Counted from the stretch's first letter, positions 11,301 to 23,108 are shown. The stretch: DNA of 64,000 nucleotides from Coptis chinensis (GCA_015680905.1 CM027382.1:7351501-7415500), one strand, 5' to 3'. Notes: generated by a model not told the origin, from the sequence alone. Program-made: numbers and translations.

Positions 11301-13447
11301 CTCCAACTCTTTCTCAAGCCTACTAAAGTCTTGATGTTTTCCACTGATGTACTCCTCTCTCTGGTTTAGCAGGGCCTGAGAGTCCAGCACTCTTTCTTGT
11401 TCTTGTTGAACAAGTTTCTGTCTTTCAACTAAAGATTGTCTTTCAAGACTGATCTGCCTATCTTTGGCTTCACATCTAGCAATCAAAGAGCATAAATCAA
11501 CAACACAAACCGTGACTCGCAAATACATAAAAACCAAATTATTGTTAAGGAAACTACCTAATGCATGCAAACACTTGAAGCATGTTTGACCCATATCCCA
11601 AAAAAATATAAATCTTTCATGCAGCTGAAAGCAGGGTTAATTAATTAAAGAAATACCGCACGCACACTGTTGGTTCAACTGTCATTTTGATTACAAGGCA
11701 TATGAAATAGTAGTTATGGATGTTTCTTGCTCTTTCTACAAATGATTTTGAGAGACATATAAGTCTTAAAAACCAAAAGTTTCAACCAAAGTAAGAAGCA
11801 ATTGTGAAAAGTGGCAATCCAAGAAAATACATACTCGGACTTGAAAGACATAATACGTCTCCTAAGTTCATCTTCACGTTCCTCAACTTCCTGTAACTTG
11901 CGATCAGCAATACGATGATACCGAGTGGCTTCTGCTTGCAACGATTCGGCTGCATGCTTTTTTGCTTCAGCATCAACAAGATTCTTTTGGGCATTCTCTA
12001 ACATATTTTGTGCTTCAGTCATCTTGATGTCAGCTGCAACCTTGGTTTCAGCAGATTCAGCACGCATCTCATGCAGGGTTTTCTCAATCTACAGATAAGC
12101 AAACAGACAATCATATATAGGGTCGTACAGTATAACGATATAAAAAATAAAAGAATATGCGCATCTACTGAAACAAACAGAAGCACATAAGTGATAATAA
12201 CATTACATTTGCTAGACACTCTTTTTCGATTCCTAAAGACTTCTTGAGAGATTCTTCACGTTCCTTTGCTTCCGCTAAAGCAGACAAGTGTGCAGCTTGA
12301 TCCACTTTATGTTTCATTTCAGTTGAGTCAACTAAAGCTTTGACTTGCTCATACTTCGATGCCCAATCTTTCTTTTCCATCAAAAGTAAACCCATATGAT
12401 GCTGATAGTCAAAAATCTGCAAGAAATTGGTATAAGAATGTAAATATGTGATCAGAGATAACAAAATTCCAGTAGAAATATGCTGCAACTTCTCATGTTA
12501 TAAAAGGTGTTTTATCTATTTGAATGGACCCGACATATCAAGAAAACAATCCATGTCAGATAATCCATGACACATACCATATGTGATAACTCAATGTTTG
12601 ATATTTCGCCATGTCGGATACGGACACATGTATCCATGTCAATAGGGGTGTGCATAAATCCGCCACAACAGACCCGAAACGAGTCATACAGGTCGGTTAT
12701 CTATTTACTATTGGTTCAGATCAGTTTGCTAATTTGTAAAACCAACTGTGTCGGTTCGGTCACCGGTTTATATGCATAAAATCTGAAATTAACCGACACG
12801 CCATCTGCTGCATATAGAATAATATATTCTAGATGCACATTTAACTATGTAAGGGAAGTAGGTATGTCTTTTGGGTAGGCGACTTAAAAAAGTCAGCATA
12901 TTATTGATGGACGTTGGATCAAATAGTCGGACGGCATAAAAAAAGTGTATCACAAGTCCTCCATTTCCATTACCACCAAATCGGTCCACTAGTCCTTCAC
13001 CTTTTAACAAATCCGACATATGCTGAGAACTTGGATTTCCTTTTTTTATTTTTCACCAACAAGTTGAGAGAATTGGAGTTGAGGCAGCAAAGATTTATCG
13101 GGTCGGTTGGGTTCGTTATTAGTGTTTTATAGCCAAGAAAATGTATCATTTTCAGTTAACCAAGCTATGAATTCATTGCCAATAACATAATAAGTAATTA
13201 AAAACACAAACTTGATTCCTTCACCTAATAACAAATTAAAGAAATCAAGAAAATAAATAAAATGATATACCTCAGCTTCAAGTTTGGCAATATAAGCAAT
13301 GAGAGAAGCTTTATCTCTTCTTTTAACTGACTCTTCATCGAACCCAGCATCACGAAGCTTCACCCACAAACTATCATCACCCACGACCATAGGACTACTT
13401 CTTCTTGTCATCAAACCTAATCTATCTTTTTCAGAACTAGCCGTCAT
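8378..13447 (-). CDS. CRWN4: NMCP2/CRWN4-type nuclear lamina-like coiled-coil protein, 7 exons
   Basis: Exons, in transcript order: 13271-13447, 12207-12416, 11835-12088, 11205-11475, 10948-11031, 8885-10824, 8378-8759. The total is 3,318 nt, 1,105 residues, in the range of plant NMCP/CRWN proteins. The ATG at 13447 starts MTASSEKDRLG; the frame is open a little further upstream but only from GTG. The N-terminal block around DAGFDEESVKRRDKASLIAY and DYQHHMGLLLMEKKDWASKYEQ is diagnostic. A very long heptad-rich coiled coil runs to about residue 790. Then comes a Ser-rich tail with a basic cluster (GRNKKKRRQ) that can serve as a nuclear localisation signal. Members line the inner nuclear periphery and shape nuclear size and chromatin. 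The last intron donor is the G of a TGG codon followed by TAA, so retention would end the protein just after ...TTSDW. The symbol names the subgroup (CRWN4 rather than CRWN1-3), chosen from N-terminal similarity. Confidence 0.9.
12640..13125. mobile_element. Probable hAT-like MITE remnant in intron 1 of the NMCP2-like gene
   Basis: The intron 12417-13270 contains a block opening with AGGGGTGTGCATAAATCCGC, a style of sequence common at the ends of plant hAT-derived MITEs, with GGTCGGTT-rich sequence at both ends (about 12,690 and 13,100). Clean terminal repeats and target duplications were not found, so the class is a guess. Confidence 0.35.
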
Positions 13448-13643
13448 TTCAAGATTTCTAATTTCCAATTTTCGAGTTTTAAGGAAAGCGTTAAAACGAA
13501 TCTCAGTTTCCCCCACAGTTTTGAGGAGATGCCTACTTTACTCTTTCTTTTTACTTGCTTCTGCTGGAAGCTTTTTGTCAGTGTCTATTTTTTTACTACG
13601 GGTGTAGAGTTTTGGGTTTTTGTAGTCCTTTTGTTAATATATT

Positions 13644-13681
13644 GACACGTGTTAGTTGAGTAAGAGTGAGAGACACGTGTT
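13644..13681. promoter_or_regulatory. Pair of G-box/ABRE-like sites upstream of the NMCP2-like gene
   Basis: The 10-mer GACACGTGTT occurs twice, at 13644-13653 and 13672-13681, 28 bp apart and about 200 bp upstream of the ATG. The core CACGTG is the plant G-box bound by bZIP and bHLH factors. Two exact copies with a short spacing argue for function, but no expression evidence is available. Confidence 0.45.
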
Positions 13682-14195
13682 GTGTTGTTACTTGTTGGTT
13701 CTAGTTAAGTGGGATTTTTAACCCAACTGTTTTATGGCCGCAATGTAACCGTGTTTAGTTTTAACTTTAAACTGACCTACCAAACCTTAAACTAAAACAA
13801 CGATTGATTATTTATTTTTTGACGGCAAAGAAAATAAGATATTTAATTAGTTTGTGTTTATTCGGTTTTATTTTTTCTTCTGCATAGGAATGATTATGAT
13901 ATATTCTATATTGCATTATTGCTACCCAATTTAGAATCATGACTTTGAAGCAATCCATTAATTTTGATTATAAGGAAATATAATCAAACTTTCTTGTTTT
14001 GGAATCTGATTCAAAATTTTAAATTTTGAATAGAAAAATGGCGGACGTGTTGATGATGATTGCACGCAGCATTTGTAGGCCTTAAGTAATTCTCGAATTA
14101 ATTACTGAATACGTTTGAGCGTCATGACGATTAAAACCTCCCCATTAATGCATTTTTCACCGATTTTTAAATGTTTAGAACACAGTCAACACACA

Positions 14196-14198
<3 letters not shown>
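13682..14198. other. Upstream intergenic sequence, no gene seen
   Basis: AT-rich sequence upstream of the NMCP2-like promoter. No coding potential, RNA gene or clear transposon structure is seen. Confidence 0.4.

Positions 14199-14247
<49 letters not shown>
14199..14247. repeat. (AT)n microsatellite
   Basis: An uninterrupted AT dinucleotide run of about 24 units, preceded by a short ACAC tract. Confidence 0.95.
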
Positions 14248-14249
<2 letters not shown>

Positions 14250-15420
14250 AAATTTCACATACCAAAAAGAATATCATAACAATGTTTGCCACAAAACTTG
14301 ACTTAGTCTCAAAAGGTATTTAAAAATAAAACCGTGAAGAGAATATAAATATGGTAGTGAAATGATAGCTGATTTTTAGGAGAAATCCAAAAGCAAAAAA
14401 AAGTATAATAATGAAAAAATCTCACCCGAAGCGAGCTATATATAAAATAATATAATATTAAATATGATGCCACAAAATTTCACATCCAAAAAGAATTTCA
14501 TAACAATGGGCACTTGACTTACCAACAAAAGGCGTGAAGAGAACAAATTTAGTGAAATTATTACATTTGTGTTCCAACTAAAAAGAATATAAAAATCCAT
14601 GTTTTCTAAAAGGTATTTCCGGAAATTTATTATTACATTTGTGTTCCAAAAAATCCAGTGGTAATCTCCCCATAAAAAATTGGTAATCTCCTATTTTAAC
14701 TAACTAATTTGCACTATGCAACTCTATACACTATCAAAATACACTCTTTTTATCTAATTATCTACATCCAATTCAATTTTCTTTAACTTAACTCAACTCA
14801 ATTTTTTCTACTTCTCAACTCTCAATACCTCTATATTTTAACTCTCAAATGGAGTATGTATCATTACTCAACTCTCAAATGAACGCTTTATCGCAATACA
14901 ACTACCCACATCTCAATGTTAAATAAATTAAAGATTATATGATATTAGAAAAACCAATTGAATATGAAAAAGAATAAATTGGAGATTAATATAATTGAAA
15001 TTGTCTAATGGAATTTAAACTAAATGGATTACGATAGTTTGAATTTTAGACTTCAAAATAATTTTCGTGTAATCTTGATTTATGTACTCTTTTGAGAAAC
15101 GGTAACACATTGTCGTAAAATATCATAAATCACGGTAACGGGTTGATGAAACATAATCATAAATTACAGTGTCGGGTTACCATTTACTAAGTAAATATAC
15201 AACAAATAGACACTGGAAATTCTTAAACCATTTAGTATCTTGTTGTTGTGTTATCAAATTCTAATATTTAAATATTTTATCATCTATTTGATAACAATTT
15301 TGATAATAATTTGATTAATAATTAACATATTTTAACTTATTTGTAGTTGTTTTAGGTGATAACTTAGTTCCAACAAGTATAAAATATTTAAGTTCTAATT
15401 TTTTAATTTCGATTTGGTAG
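14248..15420. other. AT-rich spacer with fragments of a dispersed repeat
   Basis: No gene is seen. Two fragments (about 14,320-14,420 and 14,480-14,560) resemble each other and also a stretch at about 31,940-32,035 beyond the hAT element; all share the phrase GGAGAAATCCAAAAGCAAAA or CACTTGACT..ACCAACAAAA with GTGAAGAGAA. They are pieces of an unidentified dispersed repeat. Confidence 0.5.
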
Positions 15421-16019
15421 CAATTGTATATGTCTCTAGGGTTTAGGGTTTGAATAAATACAGTTCTAACTAGGCTTTGAATCTAACATCTAAATTTTTA
15501 CCAATAAATTAAAATTAGATTATATAATATAATTTAAACCCATTTTCCAATTTATAATAAAACGTTTAGGTTATAATTTTTTTTTTTTTTCAAAATTGTT
15601 AGCAACTATACTTATGTCTAGGGTTTAGGGTTTTAATTATTACAGTTCTAACTACACTTTTAATCTAATATCTAAATTTTTACCAACATATTAAAATTGG
15701 ATTAGACAATATAATTATTTAAATTAACCCGTTCTCCAATCTATAATAAAATGTTTGGATTGTAATTTTTTATTTCATAATTAGTAGCAATTTTACTTAT
15801 GTTTAAGATTTAAGGTTTGAAACAATACAGTTCTAACTATATTTTATTTGAATCGGTTTAACATCTAAATTTTTACCAACAAATTAAAGTTTGATTAAAT
15901 GATATAATTTTAACCCATTTTCCATTCCATAATAAAACATTTTAGTTATTATTTATGATTTCAGAATTGGTATGTAGCAACTGTACATATATTTAGGGTT
16001 TAGCCAATGTTAGAACTTT

Positions 16020-16020
<1 letters not shown>
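15400..16020. repeat. Tandem repeat of about 185 bp with telomere-like motif
   Basis: About 3.5 units. Each has a GGGTTTAGGGTTT-like block (about 15,439, 15,621, a decayed one near 15,806, and 15,998), then CAGTTCTAACTA, then ATCTAAATTTTTACCAACAAATTAA, then CCATTTTCCAAT. Spacings are about 182, 185 and 192 bp. The telomere-like block is the plant TTTAGGG unit in one or two copies. No coding potential. Confidence 0.7.

Positions 16021-16056
<36 letters not shown>
16021..16056 (+). repeat. Poly(A) tract of 36 nt
   Basis: A pure run of 36 A inside the 185-bp repeat region. It could mark the tail of an inserted retroposon, but no body is recognisable to its left. Confidence 0.9.
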
Positions 16057-16059
<3 letters not shown>

Positions 16060-16889
16060 CAATACAGTTCTAACTATATTTTGAATATAGTATCTAACAT
16101 CTAGTACATTTGGAAGTTAATATTCATTATCTAATCTAACGCCTATTTTATTATATATATATTTTTATTATTATTATTTTAATTTGTAATGGTATCAAAA
16201 TTTGAGATTCTTTGATATTCCCAATTTAGGGTTTAGGATTAGACATCTCAATATTTCAATATTTAAATTATTTCGATATCTCGACATCTGAAATTGAGTT
16301 TTCATTTCGACCAATTATTTTAATATTTCAAAATAATTTTGATATTTCGACCAATTATTCAATAATTCAATACTATTTCAATATTTTGCCCAATTGTTTT
16401 TATGAAATTTCGAAATCAATTTATTCTCTTTTTAGGCTGATTTGAATTTCCCTCTCAAAATCAAACTCAAAACTCATTTTCAATTTTTTGGCTTCTCACT
16501 AAAATTCAAACCCAAATTTTAGCCATTTTTATACTCTTTTTCTTTCCCCACTATCAAATCTACTTCTCTTTAAACACTTATTCTCCATTCCTAATATAAA
16601 AAGTTACAAAAACTCAAAACTATGGGAGGTGGTGAGCATGAAAACTCACCAAATCCATACACTTGCGAGGTAATTTGTTTGACTTATCTTCTCCACTTCA
16701 ATTGTTTTCTTTAAGTTGGGTATATGTCTAACTATTTTATTTTTGTTGAATTTAAGTATAATTTAAGCATATTGAAAGCTTACATTGGAATTGGAAGTGG
16801 AAGTTGACAACATATGTCATGGGTTTGGGACAAAAGTTATTGTGAAAAGGAAAGGGAAAAAAGAGGAATTGTAGAATGTTGTAATCTTC
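16057..16889. other. AT-rich spacer, no gene seen
   Basis: Contains short imperfect ATATTTCAATATT-like repeats and pyrimidine-rich sequence. A short open stretch starting ATGGGAGGTGGTGAGC at 16,622 is followed by a GT-rich site, but I see no supporting similarity and do not call a gene. Confidence 0.4.
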
Positions 16890-17770
16890 TCAATCTTATG
16901 TTAATTTCGGTAACTAGTTACTACTTTACAAATACAATTTTCAGCAACTGAACACCAAAAGTTTGAGCAATTTTCAGCAACTAGATACTATTTATCAAAT
17001 TAATAACTGGAAACCAAAATTGAGTTTTAATTTCGGTAACTGGTCACCGCTTTACAAATACAATTTTCAGCAACTGAACACCAACATTTTGAACAATTTT
17101 TAGAAACTAGATACCATTTATCAAATTAGAGATATCGAAATTGAGATTTACAAATACAATTTTCGGCCACTAAACACCAAAATTTTGAGTAATTTTGAGC
17201 AACTAGATACCATTTATAAATATTTCAATTTAGGGTTTAAGATTTAGGGTTAGACATCTCGATATTTCAATATTTCACCAAATTATTTCAAATTAGGGAT
17301 ACCAAAATTGAGTTTTAGTAACTGGTTACCGCTTTACAAATACAATTTTCAGCAACTGAATACCAAAAGTTTTAGCAATTTTCAGCAACTAGATACAATT
17401 TATCAAATTAGCATCTGGATACCGAAATTGAGTTTTAATTTCGGTAACTAGTTACCGCTTTACTATTATAATTTTCAGCAATTGAACACCAAAATTTTGA
17501 GCAATTTTCTCAAATTAGGGATACCAAAATTGAGTTTTAGTAACTGGTTACCGCTTTACAAATACAATTTTCAGCAACTGAACACCAAAATTTTGAGCAA
17601 TTTTGAGCAACTAAATACCATTTATCAAATTAGCAACTGGATACCGAAACTGAGTTTTAATTTCGGTAACTGGTTACGACTTTACTATTACAATTTTTAG
17701 CAACTAGATACCAACATTTTTCAGCAACTAAACACCAACATTTTGAGCAATTGTCAGCAACTAAATACCA
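16890..17770. repeat. Tandem repeat of about 125 bp, about 6 diverged units
   Basis: Each unit runs roughly TTTCGGTAACTGGTTACCGC, TTTACAAATACAATTTTCAG, CAACTGAACACCAAAATTTT, GAGCAATTTTCAGCAACTAG, ATACCATTTATCAAATTAG. The GGTAACTGGTTACC block recurs near 16,905, 17,033, 17,317, 17,442, 17,540 and 17,664. It is itself nearly palindromic. Copies are diverged and some are shortened. Confidence 0.75.
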
Positions 17771-18191
17771 CTTTACTATGCTTTGAACAATAAATGCAAT
17801 GTTTTCAATTTAGAATCACACTACCAAAATCACCATTACCAAAATCCAATTTCTCTAAAAAACAAAGCGAAAACTCCAAACAAAGTGAGACTCGGGTGTT
17901 TTTTTTTATTACTTTTTTATTATTTTTTATGTCGGTAGTAGTTTAAACGTAAAAGAAAGGGAGAGGAGGCTGGGGGGGGGGTGTGGCCGGGAGGAAGAGA
18001 GAAGAGAAAGTCTCGAAGGTATTTTATACTGTTAGTAACCTATGAAAATAGTACTAAAAACCTGCATACAAAGTCACCCAGTTTCAAGAGCGTGCCCCTC
18101 TAATTTTTTAGTGAACCGGTTGGGTTACTCTTAACCAAAAAACTGGTTCCCAAGTCGGAGAGTACCCTCTTAGGAGCTGGAGTGTGTATTT
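17771..18191. other. Spacer left of the hAT insertion, no gene seen
   Basis: Includes a short G run near 17,973. The sequence up to the target duplication at 18192-18199 is single-copy host sequence as far as can be seen by eye. Confidence 0.4.
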
Positions 18192-18199
18192 AACAGGAC
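18192..18199. repeat. 8-bp target site duplication, left copy (AACAGGAC)
   Basis: Identical to 31543-31550 on the other side of the hAT element. Eight base pairs is the length expected for hAT insertion. Confidence 0.85.
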
Positions 18200-18275
18200 C
18201 ATTGTTCTAAAAATCGGCCTAGGCGGTGGCTAGGGCTAGGCGGTGCCCCAGCAACTTCGCCTAAGGCTATAATCG
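18200..18275. repeat. hAT left terminal/subterminal repeat
   Basis: Terminal CATTGTTCTAAAAA followed by repeated CTAGGCGGTG-like blocks, mirrored at the right end in GGCCTAGGCGCTC and CCGCCTAG. Subterminal motif clusters like this are typical transposase binding regions in hAT elements; binding here is inference. Confidence 0.7.
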
Positions 18276-19356
18276 GTGGGCAAGTCGGTTACCCGACTAG
18301 CGGTCTGCATATGATCCAAGCGGGGCTAATCGGTCTAGTCGGGCCCATATTTGTTTTTTCGAAAAAAGCCCAAGAAGGCAAGTCCCAATAGGGCTTATAA
18401 CAAATTACTCAAATTAGTGAAATTACAAATCAAAGGCCGTATTCTTTACCCAAAAAAAACAAAACCCGTATTCAACTTCCTTCAGTAGCAGCTCGTCCAA
18501 CTTCATTCCAACTTTGCTCCAACTTCGTTCAGCAGCAGCTCGTGTTGTCTCCCAACTTCCAAGATAAGGTACTAACTTCCTTATCTTCAAGATCATCACG
18601 TTTTTTCGATATTGTATAATTTTATTAGAGACAGAACATAGTTCAATAAGGTAAACAAAATAAACTCTAGCTAGGAAAACTAAAGTCAGGATTATCCATC
18701 GCTTTTTCCTTGTATATTTTGTTGATCTGCTTTATCATCTCTAGCATTGGGTACATATGAATTGCTAGTTCTGAGTATTTGATGTAAGATGAGAATGTTA
18801 AATATCAGTTGATCTTAAACTTATAAATTAGAAAAATCAGCACCAAGATAGCTACTTATATGTTCAGACTCTAGTTTGCATTCTACAAGTGTAAGGGTGT
18901 GAGAATATTAGCACCCTTTAATAATAAAGACGCAGGGAATCACTAAGTATAAACAAGCCAACAGGTTCACAAACTGCCTCTTTGTTCTCATCAGATTTGA
19001 GGTAATTGATTTTAGGTTTACAAATTTAACCATTGCCAAGGTGCTTGAGAAATTTGTATCTAACATAACATGAACTGATTTGTACACTGTATGCGTGTAT
19101 GGAACTAACATGAGACCAAATCTCACAAATCGTATAAATGCAAACAATGAGCCTGAGTGTACACAAGCCAAGCAGTTCCATAATATGCTCTAGGTGTGAA
19201 TAAATAGGTTTCCTAATGTTTTTGAGTATTGAAAACATTTAACTTCCAACTTCCAGCAGCAGCTCAATGTTAAAAGTTAAAACTAATGCCATGTTTTATT
19301 GTGTACTCTTCTAGAATATTTATGTCATCCTAATTAATATCAGTATAGTATCTAGT

Positions 19357-20452
19357 AGGTTCATATATTTTCTATGCCTAGAAATTATAAGTTAGTGTGT
19401 TCTTGGAGAAAATTAAGTGAATGAATGATAACTCATTTAGCTATTTCAAATACTTTGTTCGACTAGTAACTTATATGGTTGAATTGTCTTTTTGGGTTAT
19501 TAATTGTTGTATGATGCTGTGATATTTTCAGTTCAATGGTTGGTAATGTTGCTTCTTCTGCGGCATCTAATGTCGTGTCTGAATCTGAATCCGATCATTT
19601 TAAACGTGATTTCGACAATGTTGGTTGGGAGTATGGGATGTTGAGAGATGTAAATAACAAGGATAAGTTAAAACGTAAACTGTGCAATAAAGAAATTAGT
19701 GGGGGCATTTATCGAATGAAACTACACATTGGGAACATTAAGGGACAAGTAACAGCATGTCCAAAGTCTAACGACGAAGATAAAGCCAAATGTAAAGCTG
19801 CACTAGAAGGAGCAAAAGTTAAAAAGGGTGAGAAAGACCAGCACATTGCAGAAGTAAGAGCAGAAGTTCAAATTATTGATGGAGAAGATGACGAGGTGGA
19901 GCAGAAGTTCATATATTTTCTATGCCTAGAAATTATAAGCTAGTGTATTCTTGGAGAAAATTAAGTGAATGAATGACAACTCATTTAGCTATTTCATATA
20001 TTTTGTTCGACTAGTAACTTATATGGTTGAATTGTCTTTTTGGGTTATTAATTGTTGTATGATGTTGTGATATTTTCAGTTCAATGGTTGGTAATGTTGC
20101 TTCTTCTGCGGCATTTAATGTCGTGTTTGAATCTGAATCCGATCATTTGAAACGTGATTTTGACGATGTTGGTTGGGAGTATGGGATGTTGAAAGATGCA
20201 AATAACAAGGATAAGTTAAAATGTAAGCTGTGCAATAAAGAAATTAGTGGGGGCATTTATCGAATGAAACTACACATTGCGAACATTTTGGGACAAGTAA
20301 CAGCATGTCCAAAGTCTAACGACGAAGATAAAGCCAAATGTAAAGCTGCACTAGAAGGAGCAAAAGTTAAGAAGGGTAAGAAAGACCAGCACATTGCATA
20401 AGTAAGAGCAGAAGTTCAAATTATTGATGGAGAAGATGACGAGGTTGTGTTG
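19357..20452. repeat. 548-bp tandem duplication within the hAT transposase gene
   Basis: The segment from about 19,357 (GTTCATATATTTTCTATGCC) to about 19,904 is repeated from about 19,905 to 20,452. It carries the end of the 5' intron, its splice acceptor, the ATG and the BED finger exon. The copies differ at a small number of sites. Confidence 0.88.
19536..19943 (+). CDS. hAT transposase N-terminal exon, copy 1 (BED zinc finger)
   Basis: The ATG follows a probable 5' UTR intron (donor GATAAG|GTACTAAC near 18,567, acceptor TATTTTCAG just before TTCAATGG). The product starts MVGNVASSAASNVVSES and has a BED-like finger. In this copy the first zinc ligand of the C-x2-C pair is replaced (KRKLCNK where copy 2 has KCKLCNK). 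The 3' end runs into the start of a tandem duplication, so its last about 10 codons are read from what should be upstream non-coding sequence. Confidence 0.65.
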   Translation: MVGNVASSAASNVVSESESDHFKRDFDNVGWEYGMLRDVNNKDKLKRKLCNKEISGGIYRMKLHIGNIKGQVTACPKSNDEDKAKCKAALEGAKVKKGEKDQHIAEVRAEVQIIDGEDDEVEQKFIYFLCLEIIS

Positions 20453-20454
20453 AG
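20084..20454 (+). CDS. hAT transposase N-terminal exon, copy 2 (BED zinc finger)
   Basis: Repeats copy 1 with both cysteines of C-x2-C kept (KCKLCNKEISGG, then RMKLHIANI, then TACPKS), which looks like the better preserved BED finger. An in-frame stop lies after HIA at 20399-20401, where copy 1 has HIAEVRAEV. The same frame then continues with EVQIIDGEDDEVVLRKR and the downstream transposase. This is a plain DNA transposon gene, now a pseudogene. Confidence 0.65.
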
Positions 20455-21605
20455 GAAGAGGCCACATACTCTAGGGCCTATGGATAAGTTTGCATCCGCT
20501 ATCACTCCTGATTCTTCAATTGATGCAAGGAAAAAGATGTGCCAACAAAATATTAATGATGCACTTTGGAAGGAAAGAAGCGATAGCGTGCATCAATACT
20601 TGTTTTGATGGGTGTATGAAACCGGTATTGCTTTTCATGCTATTGACAATGATAGCTTCAAAAGATTTGTTGAAGCGGTTGGTCAATTTGGCCCGAGTTA
20701 CTTACCTCAAAGCCAATACCAATTGAGGGAGCCATTGTTGAAGGAAAAATAAATATGAGCGAACCAAAAGTTCACTCGAGAAGTAAAAAAAAGAATGGGC
20801 TACTAATAGGTGTTTTATTATGACGGATACGTGGTCCGATCGAAAAAGAAGGAGCATCATGAATTTATGTGTCAATTGCAAGCTAAACACAACTTTCCTT
20901 TCTTCTAAGGAAGTTTCAGAGGAGTCACACACTGGAGAATTTATTTTTTCTTATGTTGATAAGTGTATTGAAGAAATTGGAGCAGAAAATGTAGTTCAAC
21001 TTGTGACCGACAATGCTTCGAACAATATGGTCGAGGCGGTTTTACTGAGGAACAAGAGACCACACTTGTTTTGGAGTTCATGTGTCACTCACACATTGAA
21101 CCTTATACTTGAAGGGATTGGAAAGCTACCAAAGTTCAAAGAAGTGATTGATAAGGCAAAAGTGTTCACTATCTTCATTTATTCACATCATAAAACATTG
21201 TCGATGATGAGGAAAGCTACAAAAAAAAGAGACATAGTGGGCCGCGAGTTACTAGATTTGCAACTTTTTTCCTGACTTTGCAAAGTTTGATGGATAAAAA
21301 AGAGAAGTTGAAAACTATGTTTACTAGTGATGAATCAGTGCAAATGGTCCAAGGCGCAAAGGGAAAATGGCATATTCCAGGTGTTAAGTATGACTTTTGG
21401 AATGGGGTAACACTATGCTTGAAAGTATTTGCTCCTTTAGTGAAAGTGTTTTAGCATTCTTGTGACTGGGAGATAAGCCATCTATGGGCTTTTTACATGG
21501 TGAACTAAAGCAAGCAGAGAAAGATATCAAAGAAACATTAAAAATGTGGCTGCTAACTACAATCAAAGTCATAGATATTATCGAAGAAAAAGACGTTGTC
21601 GGCTT
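20455..21605 (+). pseudogene. hAT transposase central region (DUF659 and start of catalytic fold), left of the nested element
   Basis: Reads on through KRPHTLGPMDKFAS and ITPDSSIDARKKM, then TDTWSDRKRRSIMN, VTDNASNNMVEAV and SSCVTHTLNLILEGIGKL, which are hallmarks of the DUF659/hAT RNase H-like fold (the TDNA..N and CxxHxxNL patterns). At least three frame or stop lesions are present, for example a stop after HQYLF near 20,606, one after PLLKEK near 20,749, and a frame change at about 21,270. The reading stops at the nested LTR element and resumes at 30305. Confidence 0.75.
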
Positions 21606-23108
21606 TGATCTTAGCACTTTTCGTGTTTTTAGAAGTTGACTTACTACGTGCTAAAAACTCAATAATTCCTTACTCACATTGTTTTTTTCTTTGAGAATGT
21701 CAATCTAGTTAAGTAGGGATTTCGTTCCAACTTCTAAGACAAGAATTTAAATGAACACAATTGGAATCTACACTTTGGAGCACTAAGTGAGAAGGATTTT
21801 ATAGATAGATTTTTTTACACAAGTTATCTAAAGTTTGTAAGTTTGTTTATAGTTAAATGAAAGAGAGAGAGAGGGGAAGGATTAATCCTACTCATGCAAG
21901 GCCTAGCTACAAGTCTTTTTAGAAACAGGTCACTACCATCTCAAATCCCTAACATAATATACCTATCTCTAAACATATCATGCTAGCATGTAGAATTGAA
22001 ATGATATTTCATCTCCGAAATATCATTCCAACTCCTAGTTCTACTTTACAACAATTGATCGGATAATTGTCAATCTCTGTCATTTTGGGGACGGGATGAA
22101 AAATAAAACCTAAGTCTTTTAAGTAGTGATTTTGGAATCCTAAATTTGTAGCATGATCCTCACATGAGCATCATTAACCCTCCCCTCGGGAGAGTTTTTT
22201 AGCTCATGATCCTAGGATTGAATTAAACTACAAGAAGATATGTGAAATGAAAAGAAGGAGAATGAAACAAGAAAACTACTTTGTTTACCTAAATGAAGAA
22301 GAGTTTTTAAAAAAACTAGAGAGAGTTCCCCCATTAACAAGTTACAAGCTTTTCTCTAAAAACTAAGAACTAAAAAAACAAAATTAAAGACATGGATGTA
22401 AATGAAAAGTAAAAGTCAAGGAAGTAAAAGCTTCCAACTCCCAAAATCAGCCCCCCTTTACATAAGAGAGCCTTTTTCTCTTCTCCCACGTGAAACACTC
22501 TCCTCTCATTTATTTTTCACTTATCCACAACTAACCCCCATTTGACACCTTTCATTTTTTAGATAATCATCACCTAAATCCAACTAACTTCATTAACTTC
22601 ATGCAAGGTGTCAAATTTGCACCAATTATTTGCACCTTTGTCTTGACTTGCATGATGACTCATCAAATCTTATGGGCCGCCTAGTGGGTCCACGTCACGA
22701 TGTCGATGGCGATCCGGTCTTTTGGCATTTTACAACTTTCTGCCTATTTGTAGAGTTCATCGCGACTGATCGTCGGGCAGCTCACTCGTCACATTCGAGT
22801 CTGGTTCAAGAGATATGAGCCGGAAGTTTGATGCTTACACGCACATAATCCCGCTTTCGATTTGGATTACGTACTATTTGAGTCTTTGTGCTTTAGTCCA
22901 AATTTGTTGGGCTTCACATGGGCTTGATTGGAAGGCATGTGTATACTCCCTATTCCGTGCTTAAATGTTGGCTTTATCATCATTTTACATTAGTTGCTCT
23001 AACCCGCAAAAGCACGAAGATCGCGATTATTTCATGATTATTAAGCACAAAATTGACCGAAATGTTATGTCTCTACGGGTTTTATAATACAGTTTTGGGT
23101 GCTTATCA
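21606..23108 (-). repeat. LTR (3' LTR of the minus-strand nested element)
   Basis: 1,503 bp, ends TGAT/ATCA, matches 28800-30304 throughout. Contains no intact reading frame of note; the short frames within it have counterparts in the other LTR. Confidence 0.88.

Noticed and set aside
17482-17700. 72-codon plus-strand frame
   Set aside because: A chance reading of the 125-bp tandem repeat.
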